The notes under the pieces were generated by a model, which was not told where the DNA came from, did no database searches, and worked only from the letters and a program-made list of their open reading frames with translations. A DNA stretch of 64,000 bases from Chrysomallon squamiferum (lineage: Eukaryota > Mollusca > Gastropoda > Neomphalida > Peltospiridae). Of this stretch, positions 50,001 through 59,483 are shown in pieces. Both the position numbers and the translations under genes were made by a program. Position 1 is the stretch's first letter, and the number at the start of each line of letters is the position of its first letter. The stretch is from assembly GCA_012295275.1 (NCBI GenBank), contig CM022669.1:17663672-17727671 (forward strand), in the 5' to 3' direction.

Positions 50001-53000
50001 TGCATGAGTAAAAGGTAGAAAAGTGAAGAAATATTTTCAGATACCTACCTCTCCTTGCCAACTGTCATCATTCCAGTCTTCTGAAGCTGTCCATGTCTCA
50101 CCAAATCCTGTTAATATTACAATTTCTTTAATTTCCTATCCAATTCATAACTTGTAGGACATGACATTTTCAATCATTAATAAACATTTATTACTTAATT
50201 TTTAAACAAAGACGTATACCTTTAATTACTTCATTTGATGCATATTTAAATTATTAATTACAAAAATTGTTCAAGGTATAGAAAACATGCACCAATGGGT
50301 TTTTTTAGACCCTATCAGACTCTATACTCTAGTAAAGAAGAAACAACTGGATGAAAACATAAGTAAGTATGATTTATATACCGTCTGGTTCCTTATCTGC
50401 AATAGCTGCCGTTTCATTGGTCCAGGTGTCAATATGCGGACCTTTATCAAATCTCTGAGCATTACGACCAAAGCCGCCTCCACCACTTGGTGGGCCCCCA
50501 GATCCACCACCGCTGCAATAAACCAGGTCAGGGTTAATACATACATATTTATTAGTATAATATTAAGGCATTAATAACCAATCAAAATGCAATCCACATT
50601 TGGCAACAACCAGTAAGTTTATTATAAAATTTTTGATTTATGTAAATTGAAGAAGTTCCTTTTTACATGCATGCTTAAATGCCAAAACATGTTATCAAAT
50701 TTATAAATTTGTATTATTAACATTTAAATTCAGTTTTACAAATAAATGAAAAAACAAAGGCACAGTTTGAAGGTTTCAGAAGAAAAAAGAAGAAAGAAAG
50801 ATAAAAAAGAGACAACATTTCACTATTCCAATAACTTGAATAAGATCTAAAACAAATGCATCAATAGTCAGCTTGGTAAACTACTTTAACTCCTGTGAGA
50901 CAGATATCATAATTTGTTTATACTGGTAACCCAATTTGGGTTATGAAAGCATAGCAACCTGATCTACATGTAAACAAATAATTATTTAGGATTTAAGCCA
51001 GACTGGTAACATTTATTTTTTTCAAGAACAAGACAGAGTTCAACTGATCTCAATTTTCATACCGTATAATAAACAGGATGATGATAGTTGAAGATACGTA
51101 ACAAATATATAATTTTAAAATGCCAATAAAAAAATTAAAATAATAATTAAAAATGACATTATCAGTTACTTAATTTTTTTTTTAAAATAACAAAACCTAA
51201 CTAAAATGTAAATCCTTCAAAGAATTATTATTTTTTATTTGTAACAAAAATAAAAAAAACAGTTTAACAATGATTTTTTCTTAAGTAATTAAAAATATAT
51301 TAACATATTATGGAACTATATATTTTTCCAGATTTACAAAAAAAAAGTTTTAATTTATTTTTTAATGATATATAAAACTTTTTATTTACACCTATAAAAA
51401 TAAATCATTTAAATTGATGTAGTCCGATCTTTTATTTAGCAGTATGTATTTACTTAAAATGAAAGGAGATTTTTCAGTATAAAAAGGCATCCACTTTTTA
51501 TCAGAAACAAAATTTGGGATCCATTATTTTCACACATATTCTTTTGTGAGTTCACTGAAGTTTAATTAAGCAAAACAAATTAACGTAACAAACAGCAAAG
51601 AAATGGGGATAGTTTAAAATAGCAATGAAAATGAAAACATTTTTCAGATTAGATCAAGTCCAGATCACTTACCGTCCTCTTCCTCTAGCCCCAAATTTAC
51701 CTGAAAAGAAAACAAAAGAATTGAAATTATTTTACTCTTTTATGGAAAGCATGTACAATTTTATTTATGACAGCACTGCTACGTGAGTTAAATTTCTGAA
51801 ACAGATCTATTCTTGGCCACAAGCATGAAATGGAGTATTACTTTTCCCTACACTAAATAAAATAAAATAAAATAAAATAAAATAAAATAAAATAAAATAA
51901 AATAAAATAAAATAAAATAAAATAAAATAAAATAAAATAAAATAAAATACAAAAATTAAATACAAAAAAAAATAAGAGAGAAAAAAAAAATGTGTATAAA
52001 TCTACACACAGACACACATTTTAAAATTATAATTAGCATCAATTCAATGTGAGATTAAATAAAATAGCATATAAAACGATCCTTAACAGACAGGTGACAG
52101 GTTTAGGTAAAAAAAATTATACAAAATGACATTATGTATGTATATAATTCAGCTTATGAAGATACCAATAGTTGAGTCTCAAAGCTTTTCTTCAAGGGGA
52201 AAAAAAAAAGAATTTTACACAAAGATGAAATATCCTACTGATTATTAGCCAAAAATGAACGGTGAACTTTGACATAATTCATTAATGACAATTTTTAAGA
52301 TTATCTTAATTATTTAAACACGAGCACATTAACTAGTCCGTATACAAACAGAAACAATCTGTAATAGGTACTTCTTATTCTTATCTTTGAATTTAATCAC
52401 AATAATTCTTTTTGAAAAAAATGACTAAAATTCATAGAGTAACAGTATAGTAGAGATTATTATAATTTAATAATGAAATGTACATGAAAATAATTATTTA
52501 GCATTCAACTAATACACCCTTATTGTCCATGGTATTTATTTTAAATTGTGGCTTGGCTTGTATTTTTTGAAAAATTGGTTTTATTTGATTTACAATAAAT
52601 TAACATTAGCTGAATATTTATATCACTAACATGTCTGGTTTCTGATGATTTTTCACTATTGTGTCGTAATAAAATGTAATGAGATGAAAATGTGTCCAGT
52701 GGAAAAAAAAACATCTACTGTAATTTGCCTTTTAAACTTAAAGGCCTATGAAGAACCTCAATGAATAGATACCATAATTATATTTTCATCTTATTAAATA
52801 AACTGAGAAATAAACTGCCATTATTTGAATTTAGGAATAACTGATTATATAAAATTAAGCTACTTTCTAATGTGTTGGACTAGTCTTAAAATGAACAAAA
52901 CAAATGGTTTCTACTGTTTCATAGAATGCTGTCAAAATCTTACCAGATGAGGTTCATAAACTAGCAAAACAACAAGAACCAAAGAAACAAATATCTTAGT

Positions 53001-55792
53001 AATATTAAATTAATGGTATTAAATTGCTTAGAACCATAGTCTTTTGTTTTCAATTCCTCATATAATTTGAATTTTACCATCAGTAGCTTATTACCAGAAT
53101 TGTTACATTTTGATCTTTGAAATAACTGAAATTTAAAGCCATTAATGTGATAAAATATCAGGAAGTCTCATAGGTCTTCCTGTATGTTAAACAGCTAATA
53201 ATACTTCTGATCTAATAATTACAAATGATACATCATACTTTTCTTTCTTTTAACCCCTCTTCAATTTACAACTTAAACACAATGATCTAAGTCCAGACAT
53301 ATGTCAAAATAGGAACTTAATATGAAATAAAAAATTTAGGCACACAAACCTCGTCCTCGTCCCCTTCCTCTTTCACCACTTCTTTCTCTACCACCAAATC
53401 CATTCTCCCTTTCTCGAAAGGTATCCCATTTCTGATCACCAAAACCTCCATCTTCCCTGTCATTCTCTCTAATTCCTCCATTCTCAACATTTTCATTTCG
53501 ATCACCAAAGACATTGTTTCTGTCTCTGCCTCTGCCCCGAGCAAGTCTTGGTGGAGGACCTCCATTCCTCCTTCCCCTCCGCGGGGGATGCTCATTGCGG
53601 TCATGTTTCTCAGACCGATCTGATGAGTCTACATCACGACTGTGTTCTCGTTTGTTATCTGTTCTATCTGACACATGATTCGATGTAGAATCTGACTTTG
53701 AAACTGATGCACTTGGATTTGGTTTCTTTTTCTTTTTGCCTTGCTCTTTCCACTCCCCCTAATAAAATACGAAAATTAAGATGTATTTTTAATAAAATAC
53801 AGTTTACAATACTGATAAACTGATTACATTAAAGCAATAATTCAATAACAATCATTTTAAAATCTATATATTTCTATCTATATGAACACAAACACATATG
53901 CATCTTCAACATTTATTTTCACCTTTATAAATTAAAATTTCTAACAAAAATGAAAGGAAGATTATTATTATATTGTTATGAAAGTTTTAATGTATCTAAT
54001 AAAAAATGTAAATAACAGCATACCTGTTCATCTTGACCTTCTAACAACTTCAGTGCTGCAAGTTCTATGTCATGATTACAGTCATGTAGTGCCAAAGCAA
54101 CTGTATCTTCGTCCTTCCCTGTCATTTCCATCAACTGCAATCATACATATTTACAATAATGAAAATAGACTATTGAATGAAACTGATTATTACATCCCTG
54201 AGATGTGTTTGAGAAGTGGTAGTTTTCTGTTTATAAAAGTCAGTAGTCCGGCAGTACAAAATCTGAAATTTGGGTCAATTTGACAATTTTGAACATGTCA
54301 ACTTTTAGGTACCATACCACAGTTTCATTAAAAATGTCATTTTTTTAGAAGTAAAAATGCATCTACTAAATAATAAATAATGAGGTCTAAAAATGTTTCT
54401 CTTCTTATTTTTGCATTTTTATCATTTTCCATTTTTCAGTCTGCATGTGACACTTAAATCAAAATTATAATGAAATTTGGCACATTTTTACAACAGAGAG
54501 GTATGGTGACATTTATAAAGATTATTTGCTTAAAACAATTTACATTGTGTCAGCAACAACAACAAAAACAAAAAAATCCAAAAGAAAAAATATCTCTATT
54601 GGATTGTCATTTCCTCCTGCAAAAAAACTCCTTCTGTGATGTATTTTGTAGCTGAAAAATCAGTTTTTAAAAACCTAATATTTCCAGTTGTTTATACTGC
54701 TTTCCATGGCAACAACAAGTGATAAACTTGAACAGAAAGCATTTTTGCTTTTACTTTTTCATATTATTATTATTTGCTATCCATTAAATCTGTTTACTGT
54801 AGCTTTTCCTAAATTTAAAATTTACTCCTGGACATTGCCTTAAATGTTGTTTTTGTTTTCATTATAATAATTTTGATTCAGTTGTAAAGTCATTATACAA
54901 AAAGTTATTTATACAGAAAGTCAGACCAGTTTGTCCCAGGAATGACACAATTCATTTGTATTCTGATTATTATTCTGAATTTTTTTCACTGCCACAAACA
55001 ACAAAAATAGCAAAAATTTAAAAAGGCACTGATAATTTATGTGAGTAAGAAAACAGAATAAGCCTTTCATATTTTATTATTATGAAAATTATCCACTCAG
55101 CCCAATATAAATAAACCATTCATAAATTTAGGGGAAAAAAAATAAAAACAATAAATAGACTAATTCAATTTTTTTATTATATTAACAAAATTTATCACAA
55201 GAGAAAAAAAAAACTAATTTAACTGCAATTTTATGTTGGTTTGTTAGATTAACTTACCTGCTGTCTAGATGCCAAATCTGAATCATCTTCTCCAGATGTG
55301 ATCTGGGCAATTCTTAACTGCTCTGCTGTGGGCTGGAAATAAAGAATAAAATACTTTATAAGATACAGAAGTATCTTCAGTAATAAAATATTTGCAACAG
55401 GAAGCTTTTTATTCTGGCTGAAGCTAGTGAGATATCTTACACCATCATCATCTACTATTACATTACACTTTATTCACACAAATTTTTTTTATTTTTTTTT
55501 ATATATCAATAAAAAAAAAAACGTTTAGTGGCAATATATCGGACTAGTTCTTAAAGAAATACTCAAATGACAGTTTTAATTTTCAATTTTTAACAAATTA
55601 AAGCTAAATACCTCAGATCTCACTTATGAGTGTAAAATATACTTTTTCAAAGAATTAGAATAACTCTGCTGAATTTACCTTAACTTTTGCTGCTGGTCCA
55701 TCTGTCTTGGTCTGTGAATGCTGTGCTGTAATTTTACTCTTATCCCTACTGGTCCTACTGGTAGCACGCGAAGTGCTAACGGCCGCACTCAT
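38217..55792 (-). CDS. UBAP2L: UBAP2/UBAP2L (lingerer) ubiquitin-associated RNA-binding protein, complete, 24 coding exons
   Basis: Joining 24 exons on the minus strand gives 4005 coding nt, 1334 residues, from ATG at 55792 to TGA at 38217. Every junction has GT-AG signals and all phases close. Family members are cytoplasmic RNA-binding proteins that nucleate stress granules; Drosophila lingerer works with FMR1, Caprin and Rasputin. Visible parts: UBA domain spanning exons 2-3 (residues about 39-98), RGG/RG boxes (about 160-270), LSETKVFTAS (310-319), the IPASAVEMPGHSMPQLDVQFG block (about 515-535) matching the family motif, a Ser/Gln/Tyr-rich low-complexity exon (670-973), KAPPNLPPGVP (from 1023), and the C-terminal block FVPMMPHQPHSQMIHHALQQ and AYPSYGWSS. 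The length resembles lingerer more than the shorter vertebrate paralogues, consistent with one pre-duplication gene. Assignment is secure; isoform use is unknown. Confidence 0.96.
38727..38894 (-). CDS. UBAP2L: UBAP2L coding exon 23 (conserved C-terminal block)
   Basis: 56 codons: PFDKQAFHAGTPPPFNLP, then FGAPFVPMMPHQPHSQMIHH and ALQQ. Human UBAP2L has FEKQGFHSGTPAASFNLP and PFMHILTPHQQPHSQILHHH here. Acceptor cctacag, donor CAG/GTGTGA, phase 0. Confidence 0.96.
39249..39301 (-). CDS. UBAP2L: UBAP2L coding exon 22
   Basis: 53 nt, RSATTADLAGTYGKSHAQ, leading into the conserved PFDKQAFHAGTP block. Acceptor tttacag, donor CAG/GTAACA, phase 0. Confidence 0.9.
39445..39531 (-). CDS. UBAP2L: UBAP2L coding exon 21
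   Basis: 87 nt, GYEDLTQTPDFSKSPYGISG then SQSKASAGS. Acceptor attatag, donor CAA/GTATGT, phase 1. Confidence 0.9.
39652..39890. repeat. Intronic tandem duplication, 132-bp offset
   Basis: TTTCTACAATTATTTGATxx at 39652 recurs at 39784, and TAATTCATTTTGCxxAAxAG recurs at about 39728 and 39853. It lies in the UBAP2L intron between exons 21 and 20. Confidence 0.88.
39967..40060 (-). CDS. UBAP2L: UBAP2L coding exon 20
   Basis: 94 nt, MPPVTNAPHGGTTATTQFQK then TYPSHGYNTAK, equivalent to the GYGSHGYNTG region of human UBAP2L. Donor AAG/GTGATT, phase 1. Confidence 0.93.
40472..40653 (-). CDS. UBAP2L: UBAP2L coding exon 19
   Basis: 182 nt, VGTTDSSKLNRVEAQSPNPT, a QQQ-rich middle, then INLHYGYYYPSMLPGAAPGF and QYPQMFP (human YSYTSLPYYTGVPGLPSTFQYGP). 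The acceptor reads tttggtag; the donor is CCT/GTAAGT, phase 0. Confidence 0.94.
40677..40863. repeat. Intronic tandem duplication, about 93 bp
   Basis: ACCATTTTACATGxGAACAA at 40677 and 40770, and the distal AGAAATGAAAGxAATxATTACAGTTTAT shared by both copies. It lies directly upstream, in the transcript sense, of the exon 19 acceptor. Confidence 0.88.
41120..41210 (-). CDS. UBAP2L: UBAP2L coding exon 18
   Basis: 91 nt, ASSYYDMTAFPVPSTIAGRD then QATLASVPYS, matching DYYSIPFPTPTTPLTGRDGSLAS of human UBAP2L. Donor CAG/GTATAT, phase 1. Confidence 0.95.
41449..41514 (-). CDS. UBAP2L: UBAP2L coding exon 17
   Basis: 22 codons, NLQQPLYSYEDMLLQQQRMP then PL, matching the VYGYDDLQMLQTRFPL region of vertebrate homologues. 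Phase 0 at both ends. Confidence 0.93.
41862..41965 (-). CDS. UBAP2L: UBAP2L coding exon 16
   Basis: 104 nt, TKAPPNLPPGVPVIGTHQYI then MNQGSMPPFYVSNPS. KAPPNLPPGVP is identical in human UBAP2L. Acceptor ttttcag, donor AGT/GTAAGT, phase 0. Confidence 0.96.
42099..42198. repeat. (GAT)n(TTA)n compound microsatellite
   Basis: About seven GAT units then more than 20 TTA units, in the UBAP2L intron between exons 16 and 15. Confidence 0.97.
42395..42539 (-). CDS. UBAP2L: UBAP2L coding exon 15 (Ser/Thr-rich)
   Basis: 145 nt, FDHSTSSSTSTSLTTTTATS onwards, almost all Ser and Thr, like the SSTSSGRTSTSTLL region of human UBAP2L. It ends with one base that joins CA of the next exon. Donor ACAA/GTAAAA is slightly weak. 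Confidence 0.9.
43364..43623. repeat. Left terminal inverted repeat of foldback element
   Basis: It begins GGGTCATTCCATGTCAAATC and ends GGCAATATGACAAGGATT. Sub-blocks shared with the right arm include GACTGGGATCCCACAGC, CAGTGGTGTGGGAGATA and CTCAGGAACTACTGGGCC. Confidence 0.9.
44028..44077. repeat. (TTA)n microsatellite inside the foldback element
   Basis: About 16 TTA units. Confidence 0.97.
44911..45181. repeat. Right terminal inverted repeat of foldback element
   Basis: Reverse complement of the left arm, with a short insertion near the TCAGATTTGGAG block and scattered substitutions. It ends GGAATGACCC. Confidence 0.9.
45526..46436 (-). CDS. UBAP2L: UBAP2L coding exon 14 (long Ser/Gln/Tyr-rich exon)
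   Basis: 911 nt, about 304 codons of prion-like low-complexity sequence built from variants of SYxNQSSxSF, QSGQSQFQTG and SSYPSQTS. It ends in the ordered-looking SPLTANKISDSLSKMTLKDS. Such tracts in this family drive condensation into stress granules. Acceptor ttttcag, donor CAG/GTACAC, phase 0. Confidence 0.94.
46808..46904 (-). CDS. UBAP2L: UBAP2L coding exon 13
   Basis: 97 nt, LAQADPIPFPPSQSDRKSSP then LVGPQTGAALSQ. Acceptor ttgcag, donor AGG/GTTAGT, phase 1. Confidence 0.9.
47138..47354 (-). CDS. UBAP2L: UBAP2L coding exon 12
   Basis: 217 nt, low complexity and Ser/Pro/Gln-rich (TQSSGMSNHIGQQTPSKSPE onwards), ending SPLNHSNK. Acceptor aaacag, donor AAG/GTATCT, phase 0. Confidence 0.9.
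47679..47830 (-). CDS. UBAP2L: UBAP2L coding exon 11 (conserved family motif)
   Basis: 152 nt, IPASAVEMPGHSMPQLDVQF then GVDFGTESPSFSFG, the hallmark IPALAVEMPG...LNLQFGALQFGSE block of UBAP2/UBAP2L. Acceptor atcacag, donor AG/GTTAGT, phase 2. Confidence 0.96.
48163..48534 (-). CDS. UBAP2L: UBAP2L coding exon 10 (Ser/Gln/Leu repeat)
   Basis: 372 nt, 124 codons. The middle is a degenerate repeat of about four to five residues (variants of LSSQG, LTSQG, LSAQS, LSTQH). It ends QQRPKSQRSKLPPPSK, which leads into the conserved IPASAVEMPG block of the next exon. Phase 0 at both ends. Confidence 0.93.
49120..49228 (-). CDS. UBAP2L: UBAP2L coding exon 9
   Basis: 109 nt, RLDINRILPKSSESASTDSF then IAQYNQQATESIKNTIG, matching the ID-rich block after LSETK in the family. 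The donor is GGG/GTATGT, phase 0. Confidence 0.9.
49600..49733 (-). CDS. UBAP2L: UBAP2L coding exon 8
   Basis: 134 nt, beginning LSETKVFTASSIKAQEQE (human LSETKIFTAS), a strongly conserved family block. Donor AG/GTATGT, phase 2. Confidence 0.95.
50049..50107 (-). CDS. UBAP2L: UBAP2L coding exon 7
   Basis: 59 nt, GFGETWTASEDWNDDSWQGE, the acidic Trp-containing block equivalent to WRTATEEWGTEDWNED of human UBAP2L. Donor GAG/GTAGGT, phase 0. Confidence 0.95.
50382..50512 (-). CDS. UBAP2L: UBAP2L coding exon 6
   Basis: 131 nt. It reads GGGSGGPPSGGGGFGRNAQR then FDKGPHIDTWTNETAAIADK, matching the family IDTWxNET segment after the RG box. Acceptor attgcag, donor GACG/GTATAT, phase 1. Confidence 0.95.
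51673..51700 (-). CDS. UBAP2L: UBAP2L coding exon 5 (28-nt microexon)
   Basis: Acceptor ttttcag, donor CG/GTAAGT. It encodes KFGARGRGR, continuing the RG box, and takes the phase from 1 to 2. It is required for frame: skipping 28 nt would shift all downstream codons. The flanking introns are 1.65 and 1.16 kb. Confidence 0.9.
51855..51949. repeat. (AAAAT)n pentanucleotide repeat, 19 copies
   Basis: Perfect AAAAT/TAAAA repeat of about 95 bp, in the UBAP2L intron just upstream (in the transcript sense) of the 28-nt microexon. Confidence 0.97.
53350..53758 (-). CDS. UBAP2L: UBAP2L coding exon 4 (basic/RGG region)
   Basis: 409 nt. It starts GEWKEQGKKKKKPNPSAS, passes through a charged Asp/Arg/Glu segment, then PPRRGRRNGGPPPRLARGRGR, and ends with GERGRGRGRG. 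RG-rich sequence in this family binds RNA and is an arginine-methylation target. The donor is the weaker GTTTGT; phase 1. Confidence 0.93.
54024..54134 (-). CDS. UBAP2L: UBAP2L coding exon 3 (UBA domain)
   Basis: 37 codons, LMEMTGKDEDTVALALHDCN then HDIELAALKLLEG, the three-helix UBA core (human TGKNQDECVIALHDCNGDVN). It is the ubiquitin-binding fold of the family. Phase 0 at both ends. Confidence 0.96.
55258..55332 (-). CDS. UBAP2L: UBAP2L coding exon 2 (start of UBA domain)
   Basis: 25 codons, PTAEQLRIAQITSGEDDSDL onwards, matching ATAEQIRLAQMISD of human UBAP2L. Acceptor ttccag, donor CAG/GTAAGT, phase 0 at both ends. Confidence 0.95.
55679..55792 (-). CDS. UBAP2L: UBAP2L coding exon 1
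   Basis: ATG at 55792, 38 codons (MSAAVSTSRATSRTSRDKSK onwards), donor AAG/GTAAAT, phase 0. The start was chosen because the frame upstream continues into a hydrophobic AT-rich stretch unlike the family and because the RNA-binding-type basic start follows at once. Confidence 0.85.
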
Positions 55793-57850
55793 TTTATTTA
55801 TGTATACAGTATGTACAGTTTTTATGTACAAAGGAAAACTGAAAATATAAAAATATAATAATAAATAAACTAAGTTGATTATTTCAGGAAAAGATAATAC
55901 ACCAAACACCATGACAACAACAAACACCAAACTGTATGTGTAATTTAAAGCCACTGTATATGCCATTTTGTTTATGTTAAAAAATAAAATTAATACATTT
56001 ATACTTAAATAACAGAATATAAACTAGATAAAGATTAACAGTTGCTGTTTCCTATTTTGCTATGTGAACTGAGCTGAAAAATTACTTTTTGCAAAAATAT
56101 TTATTTGAAAAAGGAACAGACAATTTTACAAATTTCAAAAAATGTAAAATACAGGCCAAAAAAAAAAAAAGTGCCAGTAAACATTAACTGTAAAAATAAG
56201 AAAAAACGATTCTTTCTTTTACCTACAAGTATTTTTTAAACATATTTATAAATTTATATACCAAAAAAGGGGTATCGGTACTTGTTCCAGAAATAAACTG
56301 CGTTAATGTTGTCCATTAAAAAATACTTATCTTCCTCTGACATATTTACAAAATATAATAGCATAACTATAATGCTCATCTTAATAGATAAAAGATCTTT
56401 CACACTGTTTCTCAAATAATTCATGAAACTTTCTACCAAGATCCATTTCATAATAAAATTATAAACCTGTATAAAAATATGATGAATACACTGAACACCA
56501 GTACAGCAATAATAGCAGTACATATGCAAATGTTAAAATTTTGCAGATTGTAAAATTCTGAAGAAATATATAATTTTTGTTAAAGAAAAAGATAAACATA
56601 TGACTTTGCTTTTACAGCTAAAATGCTGGTTTCTGAAATTCATATTTTTCTAATGAAAATACAACACAGGTATGAAAAAAGTCAAATAATCCTGAAGAGA
56701 AATTAATTTTTTAAGATACATTTCAATTTAAAAAACAAAAAATAAGAAAAAAATAATGTCAATTAATATAAATAATGAACATAAAAATGGATTTCGTGGC
56801 ATACCACTAAAGATATTTAGTGAATTTTCGTGATTAGATCTTCCAGTATTTGACTTAAGCAATGTTAGTAAATAAATATTTCTTTCTTAACATGGAAAGA
56901 ATGCTACTTTTATTTTCTTTTTATCATGCTTTTTAATGAAAGTATGACACAACAAATTTATGTGAATATAGCTGAAGATTGTTCAGACACTGAAAATATG
57001 TTCTATTATTTTGAAAACGTATGTAAAAATTTGAACATTCAATAATAATGTTAACAAATGATTCTTAAAAACTAAATTATACAGAAAGATGGTTTATTGT
57101 TATCTGTGTTATATCTGCCAAGATGATGATTTCTCAGATATACTTGAGTTAATTCTATATAATGAAATAATAATTCAAGTTTAATTTATCTCCATAAATA
57201 TGCACATTTAAAATACTTTCTGTAAAAGATTTTTTTTACATATATACTATCCCATTATTCTTTGTTATGTGGTACACTGAAAATAAATTATTTGAGAATT
57301 AAACAATATATGAATTAAATTATCATGCATGATTTCATTATTGCTTGGTATAATACAGTTTAATATATTAATTTCATAGAAATAGCATACATTATAGCTT
57401 TCAATAACAAGACAATGTTTAAGATTAATATATTATAAATTATTACTAAACAGGTGCTCTGAATGGGGTTATTATGCTCTAATTTTAAGCAAATTAAGGA
57501 AGCATCAAGATTATTATTACACTATTAACAGATCTCTCAACAGAATCTGAGTCTAATTTGCTCGATTAAAGGCCTGTTTAGAACTTCAGAAATATCACAT
57601 TTATGAAAACAACCTCAAGAAAGTTGTTATCTCGAACTACTGATGTTGATATATAAAATCACGCACAAACGTACTGCCATGTGACGCCATGCTGGATTTT
57701 TTAGGATTTGTTTCAATCGATCATATTACAATAAAAAGGAAACATAAATTAAAGAGAAATAAGATATTAAACACCTTAATATACCAAGAAATTAAACTGT
57801 ACCAAAGCTGAGTCATTCGTTCACTACAAAAACGTAAACAAACGACATCA
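55793..57850 (-). other. UBAP2L: UBAP2L 5' UTR/intron region
   Basis: A+T-rich with no coding exon recognised. One possible non-coding first-exon donor on the minus strand is GTGTAG/GTATCA at 57870-57871. The true structure needs transcripts. Confidence 0.5.
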
Positions 57851-57990
57851 ATTGGCACTGACAGTGATACCTACACTGGATTCTGCTCGCAGAAAGAAGT
57901 ATGAGTCACGTGACTTTGCCAGAATTCGCGCCGCCATATATTTCACGAAGATGACGTCAGAGTGGAATTCCCTGTCGTATCGCGTATTAC
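57660..57990 (-). promoter_or_regulatory. UBAP2L: Probable UBAP2L promoter
   Basis: This is the most G+C-rich non-coding stretch upstream of the UBAP2L start. It clusters a perfect E-box palindrome GTCACGTGAC (57905-57914), GCCGCCAT resembling a YY1 site (57930-57937) and a perfect CRE TGACGTCA (57952-57959). There is no TATA box at a plausible distance, as expected for a housekeeping gene. Confidence 0.55.
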
Positions 57991-58130
57991 TCCATTAAAA
58001 TTTAATAATATTACTGAAATCAAAGATTAAATATTATAATCAATGCCCTGCATATAACTGAAAACAATATTATTTTCTTACCGATGACAGGAAACAAAAC
58101 AATAAACGAAAATGTACGATCGTTGATTAG

Positions 58131-58144
58131 CCGCAAGAGGGCGC
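58131..58144 (+). promoter_or_regulatory. CTCF-type motif
   Basis: CCGCAAGAGGGCGC fits the bilaterian CTCF core consensus (CCRSNAGRKGGCRS) at every position. It stands about 170 bp upstream of the UBAP2L promoter cluster. Confidence 0.5.
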
Positions 58145-58986
58145 CGAGCAGCATTAACCATAACAAAGGATCGTCTGCTGGCCTGTTGAAACGTGTTTGT
58201 AATGTCAGAAGTATGTGACATATATAAACAAATCTCAAGTTCTCACTTGCATTCGTATTTTTTTTACATGAAAATCTTTATTAAAAACATGAGTTTTATT
58301 TCAGCTGTTCCAGATATGCAGTGCTATTAATAACATTAAAAAGTGGGCAAAAACGGCAAATCGAAAATCTTTAAATCACGTTTTTTTTTAGCGAATTGAG
58401 TTCCCGTTCTTAAAACTCTGTTGAGTTTGACAGGTTCTTACGCGTTATCATGGAAACAGTTATGTGTTTAGTAAAATGAATTAATATTATTATTATTATT
58501 TCAAAAAATAAAAATAAAATAATAACAACAGTGAAATAATACATTTTCGTAATGATTAATAATTGTCCAACTAAATGGGTCATGAAAGGTTTCTGTTGCT
58601 AAATAGTATCTGGTCATACAAGGACAACTCTGTCTCGGTTCTTGACATTAATTTCTTAATAGAGCGAATCGTGTCTGTTTTTGAAGATCTATATTTTGTT
58701 AGTCTTGACTTGGTTCATTTATAACATAGTATGATGTATTTCATTTATTCGTTGACTTGTAGGTAATGAAAGAATAAACCTAACAATACTTAACAATATC
58801 TCAGCATATTTAATATTAATGTCTTTTATTTATTTTATTTTATTTTATTTTTTAATTTATCTGCTTATTTGTTTATAAGTTTGCCTGTGTGTGTGCGTGT
58901 GCGTGAGAATAACGTGGATATGTACTAGTTGAGATGTGTAATATTTTGAAAATAATTTATAAATTTTAAAATGTTTTTTATTTTTT

Positions 58987-59042
<56 letters not shown>

Positions 59043-59422
59043 AAATCAACTTTTTATTTTATTCTTTATTTTTAAGACATATCATAATCAGACAAAACTG
59101 TATTGATACAACACAAACATTTATTACAGTACGTGTAGCCGATTCAAATTATTATTATTTTTTTTTACTGAATATATTAAATTAAGCAACAACAACAATA
59201 ATGATAATAATAACACTAAATAATAATCAAATATCATTAATAATAAAAATGAGGATAATGATCATGAAATAGTTTTAAAACAATTCGTTATACCATACTT
59301 ACAGGTCTATATCCTTCTTTGTCCCCCTATTTGTTATCGATGTTGACTATTCGTGGAGTTTTGTCGGTCACCGGTAAAATCTATGCTGTAAAAAACAAAA
59401 ATCGCCTGATTATGCGATTAGA

Positions 59423-59425
<3 letters not shown>

Positions 59426-59475
<50 letters not shown>
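59426..59475. repeat. (TG)n microsatellite
   Basis: 25 TG dinucleotides. Confidence 0.97.

Positions 59476-59483
<8 letters not shown>

Noticed and set aside
53317-53604. 95-codon Met/Glu-rich minus-strand frame
   Set aside because: Alternative frame of UBAP2L exon 4. The RG-box frame carries the conserved sequence and connects in phase at both ends.
55793-55966. N-terminal extension of UBAP2L with a hydrophobic stretch
   Set aside because: The upstream frame is A+T-rich intron/5' UTR-like, unlike any family member. ATG at 55792 gives a normal basic start.
58020-58238. 72-codon minus-strand frame near the UBAP2L promoter
   Set aside because: No homology. It lies across the promoter-proximal G+C-rich region, where open frames are more likely by chance.
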